Below, in pieces: positions 35,070 to 43,020 of a DNA stretch of 49,266 nucleotides. The stretch comes from Pseudomonadota bacterium (GTDB lineage Bacteria > Pseudomonadota > Gammaproteobacteria > Nitrosococcales > Methylophagaceae): NCBI GenBank assembly GCA_030576275.1, contig JALIBN010000014.1, positions 1-49,266 on the forward strand, in the 5' to 3' direction. Made by a program: the position numbers and the translations under genes. Positions within the stretch are counted from its first letter, which is position 1, and every line of letters starts with the position of its first letter. The notes below the pieces were generated by a model. That model was given only the letters and a program-made list of their open reading frames with translations, was not told the DNA's origin and searched no databases.

Positions 35070-36398
35070 TTATTTATTTGGGAAATCGATCATAACTTTG
35101 AGCCCACCTAGTTGTGTTGAAGGGTGTAATATTATTTTTGCCTTATGTAGGTCTACGATATGTTTAACTATCGCCAAGCCTAATCCACAGCCAAGTATAC
35201 CTGAGTTATGTCTATCACTATCTACCCGATAGAATCGTTCAAATACCCGCTCATATTGTTCTTGAGGAATGCCTGGACCCGAATCTTCAACAATCAACCT
35301 AACACCAGTCGTAATATGTTTTGATGTAACCTGTATCTCACCCTGTTGAGGCGTATATTTACTCGCATTGCTGATGAGATTTTGCACTAAGGTTTCAAGT
35401 GCAAATTGATTACCTTTAATTAAACAGACTTCACCGCCAGAAAGGCTGATTTTCTGTTGCTTTATCGCAATTTGCTCATAATCTTTAGCTATAATACTTT
35501 GCACAATGGCACTAAGATCAATCTCAGACTGTTTTATCAAAGCTTGCTCAGGTGAATAACGATACAAAGATAAAATTTGTTCTATAACCTGACCCATACG
35601 CTCAATACCACTTGCTAATGGTAATAGCGCCGCGTCACTAATATGTTCATTATTTTGTAAATTATGCAGTTGAACTTTTAAAATACTTATTGGCGTTCGC
35701 AGTTCATGTGCGGCATCTGCTGAGAATTGTTGCTCTCGTACAAAAGCATCATTTAACCGTTGCAATAGTGCATTCGTGCTCGCAACTAAGGATGTCAATT
35801 CCTCTGGTGCATTAGCCATTACGACGGGGCTGAGATCGTCAGCTTGCTTGTTATTTAATTGACCTGTGAGCTCCCTTAGTGGCTTCAATCCCACGCCTAT
35901 CGCGATCCAGATAATAAAAGCAGCGATGGGGATCGCTAATACGATAGGAATAATAGATGCAGTCACCACCTTTTCAGCAAGAATATAACTAATATCCGAA
36001 CGCTCGCCAGTAATAATCCAACGGTTTAAACTATCATCTTTTAAAATATATACTCGCCAGCGATAGCCACTAAAGTTGATATCTCTGAAGCCTGCTGTCA
36101 CATTATTATCAGCTGATAATAAGGGGGTAGTAGCGTTATTAGAACGTGCTAACAGTGAAAAATCATCTGTTAATATTTGAAAAAATACCGTCGATGATAA
36201 CTTTTCAGTCCCAGCACTATGTGGGTGAAGATCTTGATTAGCATTAGAAATCATCGCCGCCATGCTTTGAAGACGGTCATCAAATAATTGCTGTACTTCA
36301 GTAATACTGTCTTTATAACCCTGTAATAACGATAAAAATGTCACCAGGGTAATAATGGCTATTAAGGTTAGTAGTAAATAGGTACGAATTGACTTCAT
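35070..36398 (-). CDS. Sensor histidine kinase, QseC/PmrB-like
   Basis: 442 residues: TM1 (about 6-26), periplasmic region of about 125 residues, TM2 (about 148-168), HAMP, H-box SADAAHELRTPISIL with His231, N-box LVQNLISNASKY, G-box CGLGLAIVKHIV. Overlaps the regulator gene by 4 bp. The periplasmic part resembles QseC (YRWRVYILKD ... WIITGERSD). Its likely signals are cations, iron or envelope stress, by analogy with PmrB/QseC. Confidence 0.93.
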   Translation of the reverse strand: MKSIRTYLLLTLIAIITLVTFLSLLQGYKDSITEVQQLFDDRLQSMAAMISNANQDLHPHSAGTEKLSSTVFFQILTDDFSLLARSNNATTPLLSADNNVTAGFRDINFSGYRWRVYILKDDSLNRWIITGERSDISYILAEKVVTASIIPIVLAIPIAAFIIWIAIGVGLKPLRELTGQLNNKQADDLSPVVMANAPEELTSLVASTNALLQRLNDAFVREQQFSADAAHELRTPISILKVQLHNLQNNEHISDAALLPLASGIERMGQVIEQILSLYRYSPEQALIKQSEIDLSAIVQSIIAKDYEQIAIKQQKISLSGGEVCLIKGNQFALETLVQNLISNASKYTPQQGEIQVTSKHITTGVRLIVEDSGPGIPQEQYERVFERFYRVDSDRHNSGILGCGLGLAIVKHIVDLHKAKIILHPSTQLGGLKVMIDFPNK

Positions 36399-37054
36399 GT
36401 AGGTTTAACAATATAGCCGATACCACGTAGCGTTTGAATAAAATTATCAGGTAATTTTTTCCGCAAATGATGAATATGCACTTCAATGGTATTGCTCGCC
36501 ACCTCTTCGCCCCAACTATAGAGCTTAGATTCAAGGCTATCACGTGTTTGAACTCTACCTGCATTTTCCATTAACGCCTTGAGCAGCATAAACTCTCGCC
36601 GTGATAAATCTATATTTTGACCGATGACCGATACTTGATGACTAGTACTATCAATACTGACATTACCAATGCTTAAACCCGCGTGTTTTAATGAACTGGC
36701 TCGACGCTCAAATACACGTAATCTGGCCATAAGTTCTGCCACTTCGAAAGGCTTTGCTAAGTAATCATCGGCGCCTAAATCAAGTCCATTGACCTTGTCT
36801 TCTAAAGACATTCTGGCCGTTAATACTAATACTGGTAAATCGGCACTTTCCCGTCTGATTAATTTTAAGACTTCAGTTCCATCAATATCCGGCAAACCCA
36901 AGTCCAAGATTACTATATCCGGAAGTTCAGTTTTTATCGACACAACAGCCAGCTTGCCGTGAGTAAGGTGATTAACAGTAAACCCCTCATTCTTGAGCGT
37001 TTGTGATAATGCCTCCGCTAAAGCAATGTCATCTTCTATCAGTAATACTTGCAT
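36395..37054 (-). CDS. Response regulator, QseB/PmrA-like
   Basis: 219 residues: receiver with Asp51 (VILDLGLPDIDG), VLTARM and YLAKPF, winged-helix domain ending NTIEVHIHHLRKKLP and TLRGIGYIVKPT, the QseB/PmrA pattern. It lies inside the ten-gene run (start overlaps the TPR gene by 26 bp, end overlaps the kinase gene by 4 bp). The PmrA-box-like sites at 33227 and 41407 are its plausible targets, which would make the operon self-regulating. Confidence 0.93.
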   Translation of the reverse strand: MQVLLIEDDIALAEALSQTLKNEGFTVNHLTHGKLAVVSIKTELPDIVILDLGLPDIDGTEVLKLIRRESADLPVLVLTARMSLEDKVNGLDLGADDYLAKPFEVAELMARLRVFERRASSLKHAGLSIGNVSIDSTSHQVSVIGQNIDLSRREFMLLKALMENAGRVQTRDSLESKLYSWGEEVASNTIEVHIHHLRKKLPDNFIQTLRGIGYIVKPT

Positions 37055-37718
37055 TATTCTTTTCTTGGTTTTTATTATTTAATTGTAGTTTAATATTTTT
37101 TAGTGCTGAGGATATTTCTATTTGACGGCCCTTGTCTGCCAAAGGCCGGTTAGGACGAGCAGGCGCGTGCTGTGCCTTTAATAGATAAGCTTCAGCTTGA
37201 GCATATTGATGTTGGTCAATAAGGTAATCAGCGTAAAAATAATTGTTTTCAATACCTTCTGAATCAATCGATAGAGCCTTATCAAGAAATAGTTTGGCTT
37301 TGTCATCATCACCAAAACCGATCGGCCAGCCAGGTACTTTGTAATACAACACCCCTAAATTGGTATATGAAGAGCCTTCCAACGCCTTATCATCCATCTG
37401 TAAAGCCTTTTCAAAATCGGCCTTTGCAGATTTCGCTAGAGACAAAGCGCCTAAACCCCCTTTGACACCTGCATAACTTGCTTTAATTACACCTTGCCAG
37501 ATCAACACTTCGACTGAATCAGCATTAGTTATCACGGCTTTATCTGCTTGTAGAATCAATGTTTCAAAAGCGGTTATCTGAGCCTTATCTTTTAAGGTGT
37601 AATTGGCTTCTTCCCAATCCTTTTGTAATTGAGCCACATCATCTAATGCACCTGCAATGACGTTAGATGATGTTATTAACGCCACGGTTGCTAGGGCTAC
37701 AATTTTAATTATGTTCAT
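37029..37718 (-). CDS. Exported TPR-repeat protein
   Basis: 229 residues with a signal peptide (to about VIA-G). Helical repeats occur at about 90-125 (SAKADFEKALQMDDKALEGSSYTNLGVLYYK), 140-160 (DKAKLFLDKALSID) and 165-190 (ADYLIDQHQYAQAEAYLLKA). A characteristic VPGWPIGFGDDDKA loop sits between. Periplasmic scaffold of unknown partner. Its 3' end overlaps the response regulator start by 26 bp and the SDR gene ends 5 bp upstream, so it joins the metabolic and regulatory halves of the run. Confidence 0.83.
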   Translation of the reverse strand: MNIIKIVALATVALITSSNVIAGALDDVAQLQKDWEEANYTLKDKAQITAFETLILQADKAVITNADSVEVLIWQGVIKASYAGVKGGLGALSLAKSAKADFEKALQMDDKALEGSSYTNLGVLYYKVPGWPIGFGDDDKAKLFLDKALSIDSEGIENNYFYADYLIDQHQYAQAEAYLLKAQHAPARPNRPLADKGRQIEISSALKNIKLQLNNKNQEKNNASITDRR

Positions 37719-37723
37719 TAGTG

Positions 37724-38509
37724 TTAACCCTGTAAATAACGTTTAATAATCGGCAATTTTTTCGCAAGTGACTTATCAATTATCCACGGCAAAACACTGT
37801 TTATTATAACAAATAACTTTTCAGGCCGGCCTAAGTATTGGCTTGACTTATTACCTTTCAAAAATTCGACTAATTCAGTAGCTACTTGTTGAGCACTGTC
37901 CATTTTAGTGCCTAGTTCATTATTCATCGCAACCACCTTATCGGTATTTATCGTGGTACTTGTTGCTCGTGGTGCAAAGTAGCGGATAGATATTTTGGTA
38001 TCCATTAACTCACGGCGTAGTGCCTCTGTAAAGCCCCGAATACCAAATTTGCTTGCACAATAAACGCTCGAACCTGGGAAGCCAATACTACCCAATATTG
38101 AGCCAATATTAATAATCTGTGCGCGTGGACGAGTTAATAAAAGAGGCAATAAGGATTGTGTTAATAAAATTGTACTACTGAGGTTAATATTAATTATCGA
38201 CGAAATCTGGTTTTCATCCATATCCTCAAACAGGGAAAACTGACCTACGCCTGCGTTATTAATGACGATATCAACACCCTCTTTAAGATGTTGGCAGAAT
38301 GTCACAATTGATCGCCGACCTTCAGATATTGAAATATCAGCCTGGATAGTGTGATGCCGGCCACCTAATTGTTGATTAAGTTGTTGCAATCCCGTTTCAT
38401 CAAGTCCTACTAAAACAAGTGTTGCACCTGCTTTAGACAATAGCTTGGCTATTTCAGAACCAATGCCGCCATTAGCGCCAGTTAATACAATTGTTTTATT
38501 TGTGAACAT
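37724..38509 (-). CDS. Short-chain dehydrogenase/reductase
   Basis: 261 residues, classical SDR. Cofactor loop TGANGGIG (10-17), NNAG (84-87), Ser137 (INIGSILG), and catalytic Tyr150 with Lys154 (VYCASK). The C-terminal part (from about 195) is longer with a hydrophobic segment (LFVIINSVLPWII), suggesting membrane contact and a lipid-like substrate. It is 8 bp after the oxidase gene. Expected to reduce or oxidise a carbonyl/hydroxyl of the product made by the neighbouring ligase and oxidase. Confidence 0.9.
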   Translation of the reverse strand: MFTNKTIVLTGANGGIGSEIAKLLSKAGATLVLVGLDETGLQQLNQQLGGRHHTIQADISISEGRRSIVTFCQHLKEGVDIVINNAGVGQFSLFEDMDENQISSIININLSSTILLTQSLLPLLLTRPRAQIINIGSILGSIGFPGSSVYCASKFGIRGFTEALRRELMDTKISIRYFAPRATSTTINTDKVVAMNNELGTKMDSAQQVATELVEFLKGNKSSQYLGRPEKLFVIINSVLPWIIDKSLAKKLPIIKRYLQG

Positions 38510-38517
38510 AATGTTGC

Positions 38518-39168
38518 CTAATGATTAGTTACGCTACGAAAAACATCGCCATAGAGTCGATAGACCATTTTGGCACAATGAATAATCAAATCTTGCTCTT
38601 TTTTATCGTCGATTTTATTCATCAATCCTTCAAAAAATTTCACATGCTCTTGATCAAGTGAACCATGAGAGCGTAGATAACTAAATGCCGTGTTAGGTAA
38701 ACCTAAGGCTTTTTGTACACCATTAGCAGCGGCATCAGCTGTTGCGATGCTCGTGCCTTCTAAGACATGTACCATACCAAAAAACCCAAGCGGATTAACA
38801 CGATTTATCGTGTCGTAACCAAACGCCACCATCAGCTCTGTTTCTGATGCAGGTTGACTACAACGAACCACTTCTTTATCAAAACCACAAGCGGCAATAT
38901 CATTTAAGATCCACTCTTGGTGGCCAAGTTCTTCTTCAATGTATTCTGCCACCGCATTACGTAACCATTCTTTTTCTTCTGGTAAACGTGCCCCCACTGC
39001 CATCAGCATCGGTGTTGTATGTTTTACGTGATGGTATGCCTGCGTTAGAAAACCTACGTATTCTTCTAAAGTAATCTCCTGAGTTAATGCTTTATGAATA
39101 AGAGGTGCCGTATATAAGTGCTGTCTAGCAGCATCAGTCTCGGCTTTAAGACGGTCAAAAAAGTTCAT
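38518..39168 (-). CDS. Haem-oxygenase-like diiron oxidase (TenA/PqqC-like fold)
   Basis: 216 residues, all-helical. Metal-binding pairs match the HDO family: Glu80-x-x-His83 (EELGH), Glu137 (HVLEGTS), Asp172-x-x-His175 (LDQEHVKFF). Family members such as UndA (fatty acid to 1-alkene) and SznF use two irons and oxygen on non-haem substrates. The start overlaps the AMP-ligase gene by 4 bp, so an acyl substrate is a fair inference. TenA thiaminase is less likely because the active-site Cys pattern of TenA is absent. Confidence 0.87.
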   Translation of the reverse strand: MNFFDRLKAETDAARQHLYTAPLIHKALTQEITLEEYVGFLTQAYHHVKHTTPMLMAVGARLPEEKEWLRNAVAEYIEEELGHQEWILNDIAACGFDKEVVRCSQPASETELMVAFGYDTINRVNPLGFFGMVHVLEGTSIATADAAANGVQKALGLPNTAFSYLRSHGSLDQEHVKFFEGLMNKIDDKKEQDLIIHCAKMVYRLYGDVFRSVTNH

Positions 39169-40649
39169 TGTAAATCCTTAACATAAAGTTGTTCGATACG
39201 ATGTGCATAATGATGTAGTATTTTTTCTCTGACTGGGCGACCATTCGATGTAAGCAAATTATTGTCAAACGTCATTGGCTCTGTTAGTTTTGTCCATTTT
39301 ACAATTTGAGCATAATTGGGTAATTGTTGGTTGACACTATCAATCAATGATTGAATCGTCTGATCACTGGTATTATTATCTCGTGGATAAACTAGTGAAA
39401 CACAATAAGGTTTAGCATCACCAAATACCACACATTGCTGTAATAAGGCGCTATTTAATAACTCACTTTCCACCCATTCTGGGTTGATGTTGCGACCAAA
39501 ACTGGAAATCAATAAGTTCTTTTTACGGCCGTTAATATGTAAGTAGTGATTGTCATCAAAAAACCCTAAATCACCGGTATAAACTTTTTCTTTAGACCAA
39601 CTTTCAGGTTCATTAATATAGCCAAGAAAGGCATTGCCGGTTACAACAATTTCGCCCTGTTCAATAGTGACATTAAGATGAGGCAATACTTTGCCAATTG
39701 TGTCTAATTTCATATCGCTAGGAGAATTAAGACTCACTACCGAGCCACATTCAGATAAACCGTAGCCTTCGTAAACAGGTAACCCTAAAACTTGAGCTTG
39801 CTCTAATAAACCTGGGGAGACTTTACTGCCACCTACCGCGATAAATTTAAGTGAAGACGGCGGCTGCCACCCTCCAGAAATAGCTGCTACCAAGGCCATT
39901 AATAGCTCAGGTAGCAGGATCATACTATTAGGTTGATATTGGCTTATAGTTGCTAATAAGCTATTCAACTCAAAACCACTACTGCCATTAAAGCCCAATG
40001 ACGTCGATGGCAGAGCAATGATCGTCCCCCCCCCTAATAATGGTGCATAAATGCCACCTATATTTTCTAGCAAGGTACTAAAAGGCAAAATACTCAGATG
40101 CTTAGGGGCGACAAGCTCTGTCGCTGACAATAAAGATTGCGCCACACGCAATTGCTGGTCATCACTCAGACAAACACCCTTAGGATGACCTGTAGAACCA
40201 GACGTAAAGGTAATCTTAGCTGTCGTTGCCGGTAATGCTACGACGGGTTGATCAATAGCATTAAGGACAAAGTCTAATGACGAAAGTGTCAATCCTTGTT
40301 CATCATTTAAACTAAGTAATTTACTAAGCCGGTCACCTCTATTGTGTAATATGACTGTAACGCCGGCCTGCCTAATCGCATGTTTTAACTGCTGATCAGA
40401 AAAAAAAGTGGGCAATGATAATAATGTCACATCAGCCATTCGACTCGCTAAATCAACTATCACCCAATCGGGGCTATTATCGGCATAAAATGCTACAACT
40501 TTATAGGGTGTAGCTTGTAATTGCTGAGCAACTTCAATAGTAAGTTTATATAATTCCAGCCAAGAATACGTCTTATCGATACCCACAACGGCAGGTTTCT
40601 CTGCTTGTGTAATGGCAAATATCTCAATCTTTTCCCAGAGCACTGACAT
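39165..40649 (-). CDS. Acyl-AMP ligase (AMP-binding enzyme)
   Basis: 494 residues. Adenylation motifs: TSGSTGHPKG (149-158), YEGYGLSECGSVVSLNSP, YTGDLGFFDDNHYLHINGRKKNLLISSFGRNINP. It is shorter than long-chain acyl-CoA synthetases and the C-terminal catalytic Lys region reads SNGRPVREKI. It should activate a carboxylic acid, probably a fatty acid, for transfer to CoA, a carrier or directly to the adjacent GNAT-like protein. It overlaps that gene by 1 bp and the oxidase gene by 4 bp. Confidence 0.9.
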   Translation of the reverse strand: MSVLWEKIEIFAITQAEKPAVVGIDKTYSWLELYKLTIEVAQQLQATPYKVVAFYADNSPDWVIVDLASRMADVTLLSLPTFFSDQQLKHAIRQAGVTVILHNRGDRLSKLLSLNDEQGLTLSSLDFVLNAIDQPVVALPATTAKITFTSGSTGHPKGVCLSDDQQLRVAQSLLSATELVAPKHLSILPFSTLLENIGGIYAPLLGGGTIIALPSTSLGFNGSSGFELNSLLATISQYQPNSMILLPELLMALVAAISGGWQPPSSLKFIAVGGSKVSPGLLEQAQVLGLPVYEGYGLSECGSVVSLNSPSDMKLDTIGKVLPHLNVTIEQGEIVVTGNAFLGYINEPESWSKEKVYTGDLGFFDDNHYLHINGRKKNLLISSFGRNINPEWVESELLNSALLQQCVVFGDAKPYCVSLVYPRDNNTSDQTIQSLIDSVNQQLPNYAQIVKWTKLTEPMTFDNNLLTSNGRPVREKILHHYAHRIEQLYVKDLQ

Positions 40650-41356
40650 TAACCGGTAATTGTCTTGGCTATGTCACCTATCGTTTTTTCATAATTTTTT
40701 AATATGAAACCAATAACTTCGTGTTGCTTTAATAGCGCTATCGCATCCGTTAAGTTGCCAATTAATACATTAGGTTTGTCGTCGTAATAACTTCCCCATG
40801 ATTGTTTACCATCAATCAATTTATCTGGATTGGCCTCACATAGCGTAATAGTAATAAGGTTTAATCTGCCTAATAAATGCTGCACCTGTTTGGTAGCAGT
40901 AAATACCGACCACTCAAATCCCGCTTCATGCAAAATGGCAATAGTTAAAACAAATAATAGTTGGCTCGTACCTCGATGAACAGATGTTAAATTGCCTACT
41001 TCCGCTATTTTTTTTCTAACTACGCTTTGATTTGTTAGATGACTAATTGCTGTTTCAATTGATGTAGTTAGGTACTGTTCCAAGAATAAGGGATAGACAG
41101 AACTCGCAGGCTGAAAACCCATAGCGGCCGTTAAGGTTTCATTTGTTTTAGTTGATATCAAATAGGGTAAAAAATGCGTAATCTCAGCCTGATAGTGATA
41201 ACGGAAACGATCGGCAACAAAGGCTTCAACAACCTTTTTACTCGATGAAGTAGCATGATCAAATTGTATTGGCATATGAGGTAGTAATAGTCGATCAGCC
41301 CTTGCTACTCGCGTATTCTTTTTCCCTACACTTGCTTGTTCGTTAAATGCTTCCAT
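40649..41356 (-). CDS. Thermostable-hemolysin family protein (GNAT-like)
   Basis: 235 residues from the ATG at 41356 (AAGGG 8 bp before; a GTG at 41365 has the RBS too close). Wording fits the Vibrio delta-VPH 'thermostable hemolysin' family: VADRFRYHYQAEITHFLPYLIS, then VGNLTSVHRGTSQLLFVLTIAIL and LLGRLNLITITLCEANPDKL. The core resembles acyltransferases of the GNAT/autoinducer-synthase type, so the haemolysin name probably reports an effect of its product, not a pore. No signal peptide. First gene of the ten-gene run, with a PmrA-box-like site 50 bp upstream. Confidence 0.82.
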   Translation of the reverse strand: MEAFNEQASVGKKNTRVARADRLLLPHMPIQFDHATSSSKKVVEAFVADRFRYHYQAEITHFLPYLISTKTNETLTAAMGFQPASSVYPLFLEQYLTTSIETAISHLTNQSVVRKKIAEVGNLTSVHRGTSQLLFVLTIAILHEAGFEWSVFTATKQVQHLLGRLNLITITLCEANPDKLIDGKQSWGSYYDDKPNVLIGNLTDAIALLKQHEVIGFILKNYEKTIGDIAKTITG

Positions 41357-41406
41357 CTGTTTCACCCTTTAATTGGATAATATGGAAGCAATGTTAAGTT
41401 AGCAAC

Positions 41407-41423
41407 CTTAACGAAATATTAAG
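41407..41423 (-). promoter_or_regulatory. PmrA-box-like element upstream of the hemolysin operon
   Basis: On the minus strand CTTAAT-ATTTC-GTTAAG then G: two hexamers 5 bp apart; a third half-site CTTAAC lies 8 bp on. TATTAT about 24 bp downstream may be the -10. It matches the eptA element in 15 of 18 positions and touches the czcC stop codon. Confidence 0.6.
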
Positions 41424-41424
41424 A

Positions 41425-42663
41425 CTATAAAATAATTCCTAAGGCCTGATTAATTAACGCAATGTTATGCTTAATATCAACCTCTAATGCTAGTTTGCGA
41501 TTATATACTTCATTTGCCAATGACTGACTCCGTAACAAGCTGACCAAATCAAGCTCACCCAATTCAAACGCACGTTGCTGTAAGGCTAAATACTGTTGAG
41601 TCGTTTCATTTTGTTCATTGAGCAGTCCAAGCTGTAAACGTTTAGTTTCTAAATCGTGTAAATGAGAAAATAACGTTATAGTTAATTCTCGCTCTAACTG
41701 TTGTCGAATAATTTCTGCATCAGCTAACTCCTTGGCCGCATTTGCAATAGCGGGACGACGATACACTTCATTATCCAGCGCGAAACTGATACCCAAACCC
41801 ATGCTATTCGTAAAATTCTCGCCATGTCCTCCGCGTTCACGTCGAACACCCACCGACAAACTGGGATTAACGGCACCATCAAACTGGGCAAGACCTTGCT
41901 TTGCACGTAACGTATTAATATGTTGATCTAACATCATTAATGAAGGATGGCGCTGATCAATTACATAGTTGTCCGATAAGATTTCCTCATACCTTTCAGG
42001 CAAGAGCCGTTCTTTGGTAAAAACGAAATATGTACTTAAGGCAAAATCAAGCTCAGATTTTTTAAGCAAATATTGATTTTGCATTTCAAGCGCATTGGTA
42101 TTAGCTAAAAGACCTTCGGTTCCTGCTAACTCGCCAGCTTTCACTCGTGCAACGACATCTTGTTCTAACTTCTGTGCTGATTGCCATATTTGATATGCTT
42201 GTTTAGTATCAGTATTCGCAAGTACAATATTCCAGATCAACTCACGCACCTTAGCTGACGCCGTTAACATAACCTGCTGTTTATAAACCGGTAACTCAGC
42301 AGAAAGCTTATCCGATAATGACTGTTGTTGTTGTTTCTGACCAGGTAACCATAATGGCATTTCAACGATGCTTTCCCATTCTTGCAGTCCACCACCACTA
42401 CCAATGACATCATTTTGATGATTCAAACTAATGCTTTTAACATCAGCAAACGTAGCATTTGCTAGAGCTGAATTGGCATTAATTTGTAGCTGTTGTGCCA
42501 GTTCACTATGGCGCGCGGGCTCAAGCTCATATACCTTTTGAGTAAGTGAAGACAAGGTGACCACGCTAGACTGTTCCAGCGAGCTCATTTCAGCCGACGT
42601 TACCTGTGACATAGCCATTCCAGTAGCAATACACAATAAAACTAATTTAGTTCGAAACGACAT
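41425..42663 (-). CDS. TolC-family outer-membrane efflux protein (CzcC-like)
   Basis: 412 residues; signal peptide to about TSA-E. Two TolC-type helical repeats: LAQQLQINANSALANATFADV, EWESIVEMPLWLPGQKQQQ and later DNEVYRRPAIANAAKELADAEIIRQQLERELTITLFSHLHDLETKRLQ and ALQQRAFELGELDLVSLLRSQSLA. It is the outer-membrane channel of the tripartite metal pump encoded upstream. Final gene of the efflux operon; 66 bp gap from DUF3240. Confidence 0.9.
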   Translation of the reverse strand: MSFRTKLVLLCIATGMAMSQVTSAEMSSLEQSSVVTLSSLTQKVYELEPARHSELAQQLQINANSALANATFADVKSISLNHQNDVIGSGGGLQEWESIVEMPLWLPGQKQQQQSLSDKLSAELPVYKQQVMLTASAKVRELIWNIVLANTDTKQAYQIWQSAQKLEQDVVARVKAGELAGTEGLLANTNALEMQNQYLLKKSELDFALSTYFVFTKERLLPERYEEILSDNYVIDQRHPSLMMLDQHINTLRAKQGLAQFDGAVNPSLSVGVRRERGGHGENFTNSMGLGISFALDNEVYRRPAIANAAKELADAEIIRQQLERELTITLFSHLHDLETKRLQLGLLNEQNETTQQYLALQQRAFELGELDLVSLLRSQSLANEVYNRKLALEVDIKHNIALINQALGIIL

Positions 42664-42729
42664 GAAAACGTATCCTTTGTAATAACAATGTTTGGAGATT
42701 CAATTCTATTCATATTATCGCATCAGTTT

Positions 42730-43020
42730 TCAAATGCTGCCTGTTTCTGATAATGGCATCAACCAATAGTGCAATCCACTACCTGAATAATGCTGTTTTA
42801 AATCATCTATGATCGATTCTGCCATCTGCTTTTGCAACTCAATCATAAATGTAATCTGGCGACGATGACCCGTAACTTGTTCAGCAACGCTCATTTCATG
42901 ACCACTGCCATGACCATTTGCAGCTTGTGAGGTGAAGCCCGTAATATTAGGTTGCGTTAGTAACCAATCAATCAGCTCTTCCTCCATGAATGGCGGGGCA
43001 ATAATAGTTAATAACATCAT
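42730..43020 (-). CDS. DUF3240 family protein
   Basis: 96 residues. Small PII-like fold: MLLTIIAPPFMEEELIDWLLTQPNITGFTS, a His-rich loop ANGHGSGHEMSVAEQVTGHRRQ, and KQMAESIIDDLKQHYSGSGLHYWLMPLSETGSI. DUF3240 proteins commonly accompany CzcA/HelA-type pumps and the His-rich loop suggests metal sensing. It overlaps the czcA gene end by 4 bp. Confidence 0.9.
   Translation of the reverse strand: MMLLTIIAPPFMEEELIDWLLTQPNITGFTSQAANGHGSGHEMSVAEQVTGHRRQITFMIELQKQMAESIIDDLKQHYSGSGLHYWLMPLSETGSI

Noticed and set aside
38518..39168. TenA thiaminase or PqqC for the haem-oxygenase-like gene
   Set aside because: The metal-ligand pattern (E-x-x-H, E, D-x-x-H) fits diiron oxidases, and the neighbours are acyl-metabolism genes with no thiamine or PQQ genes adjacent.
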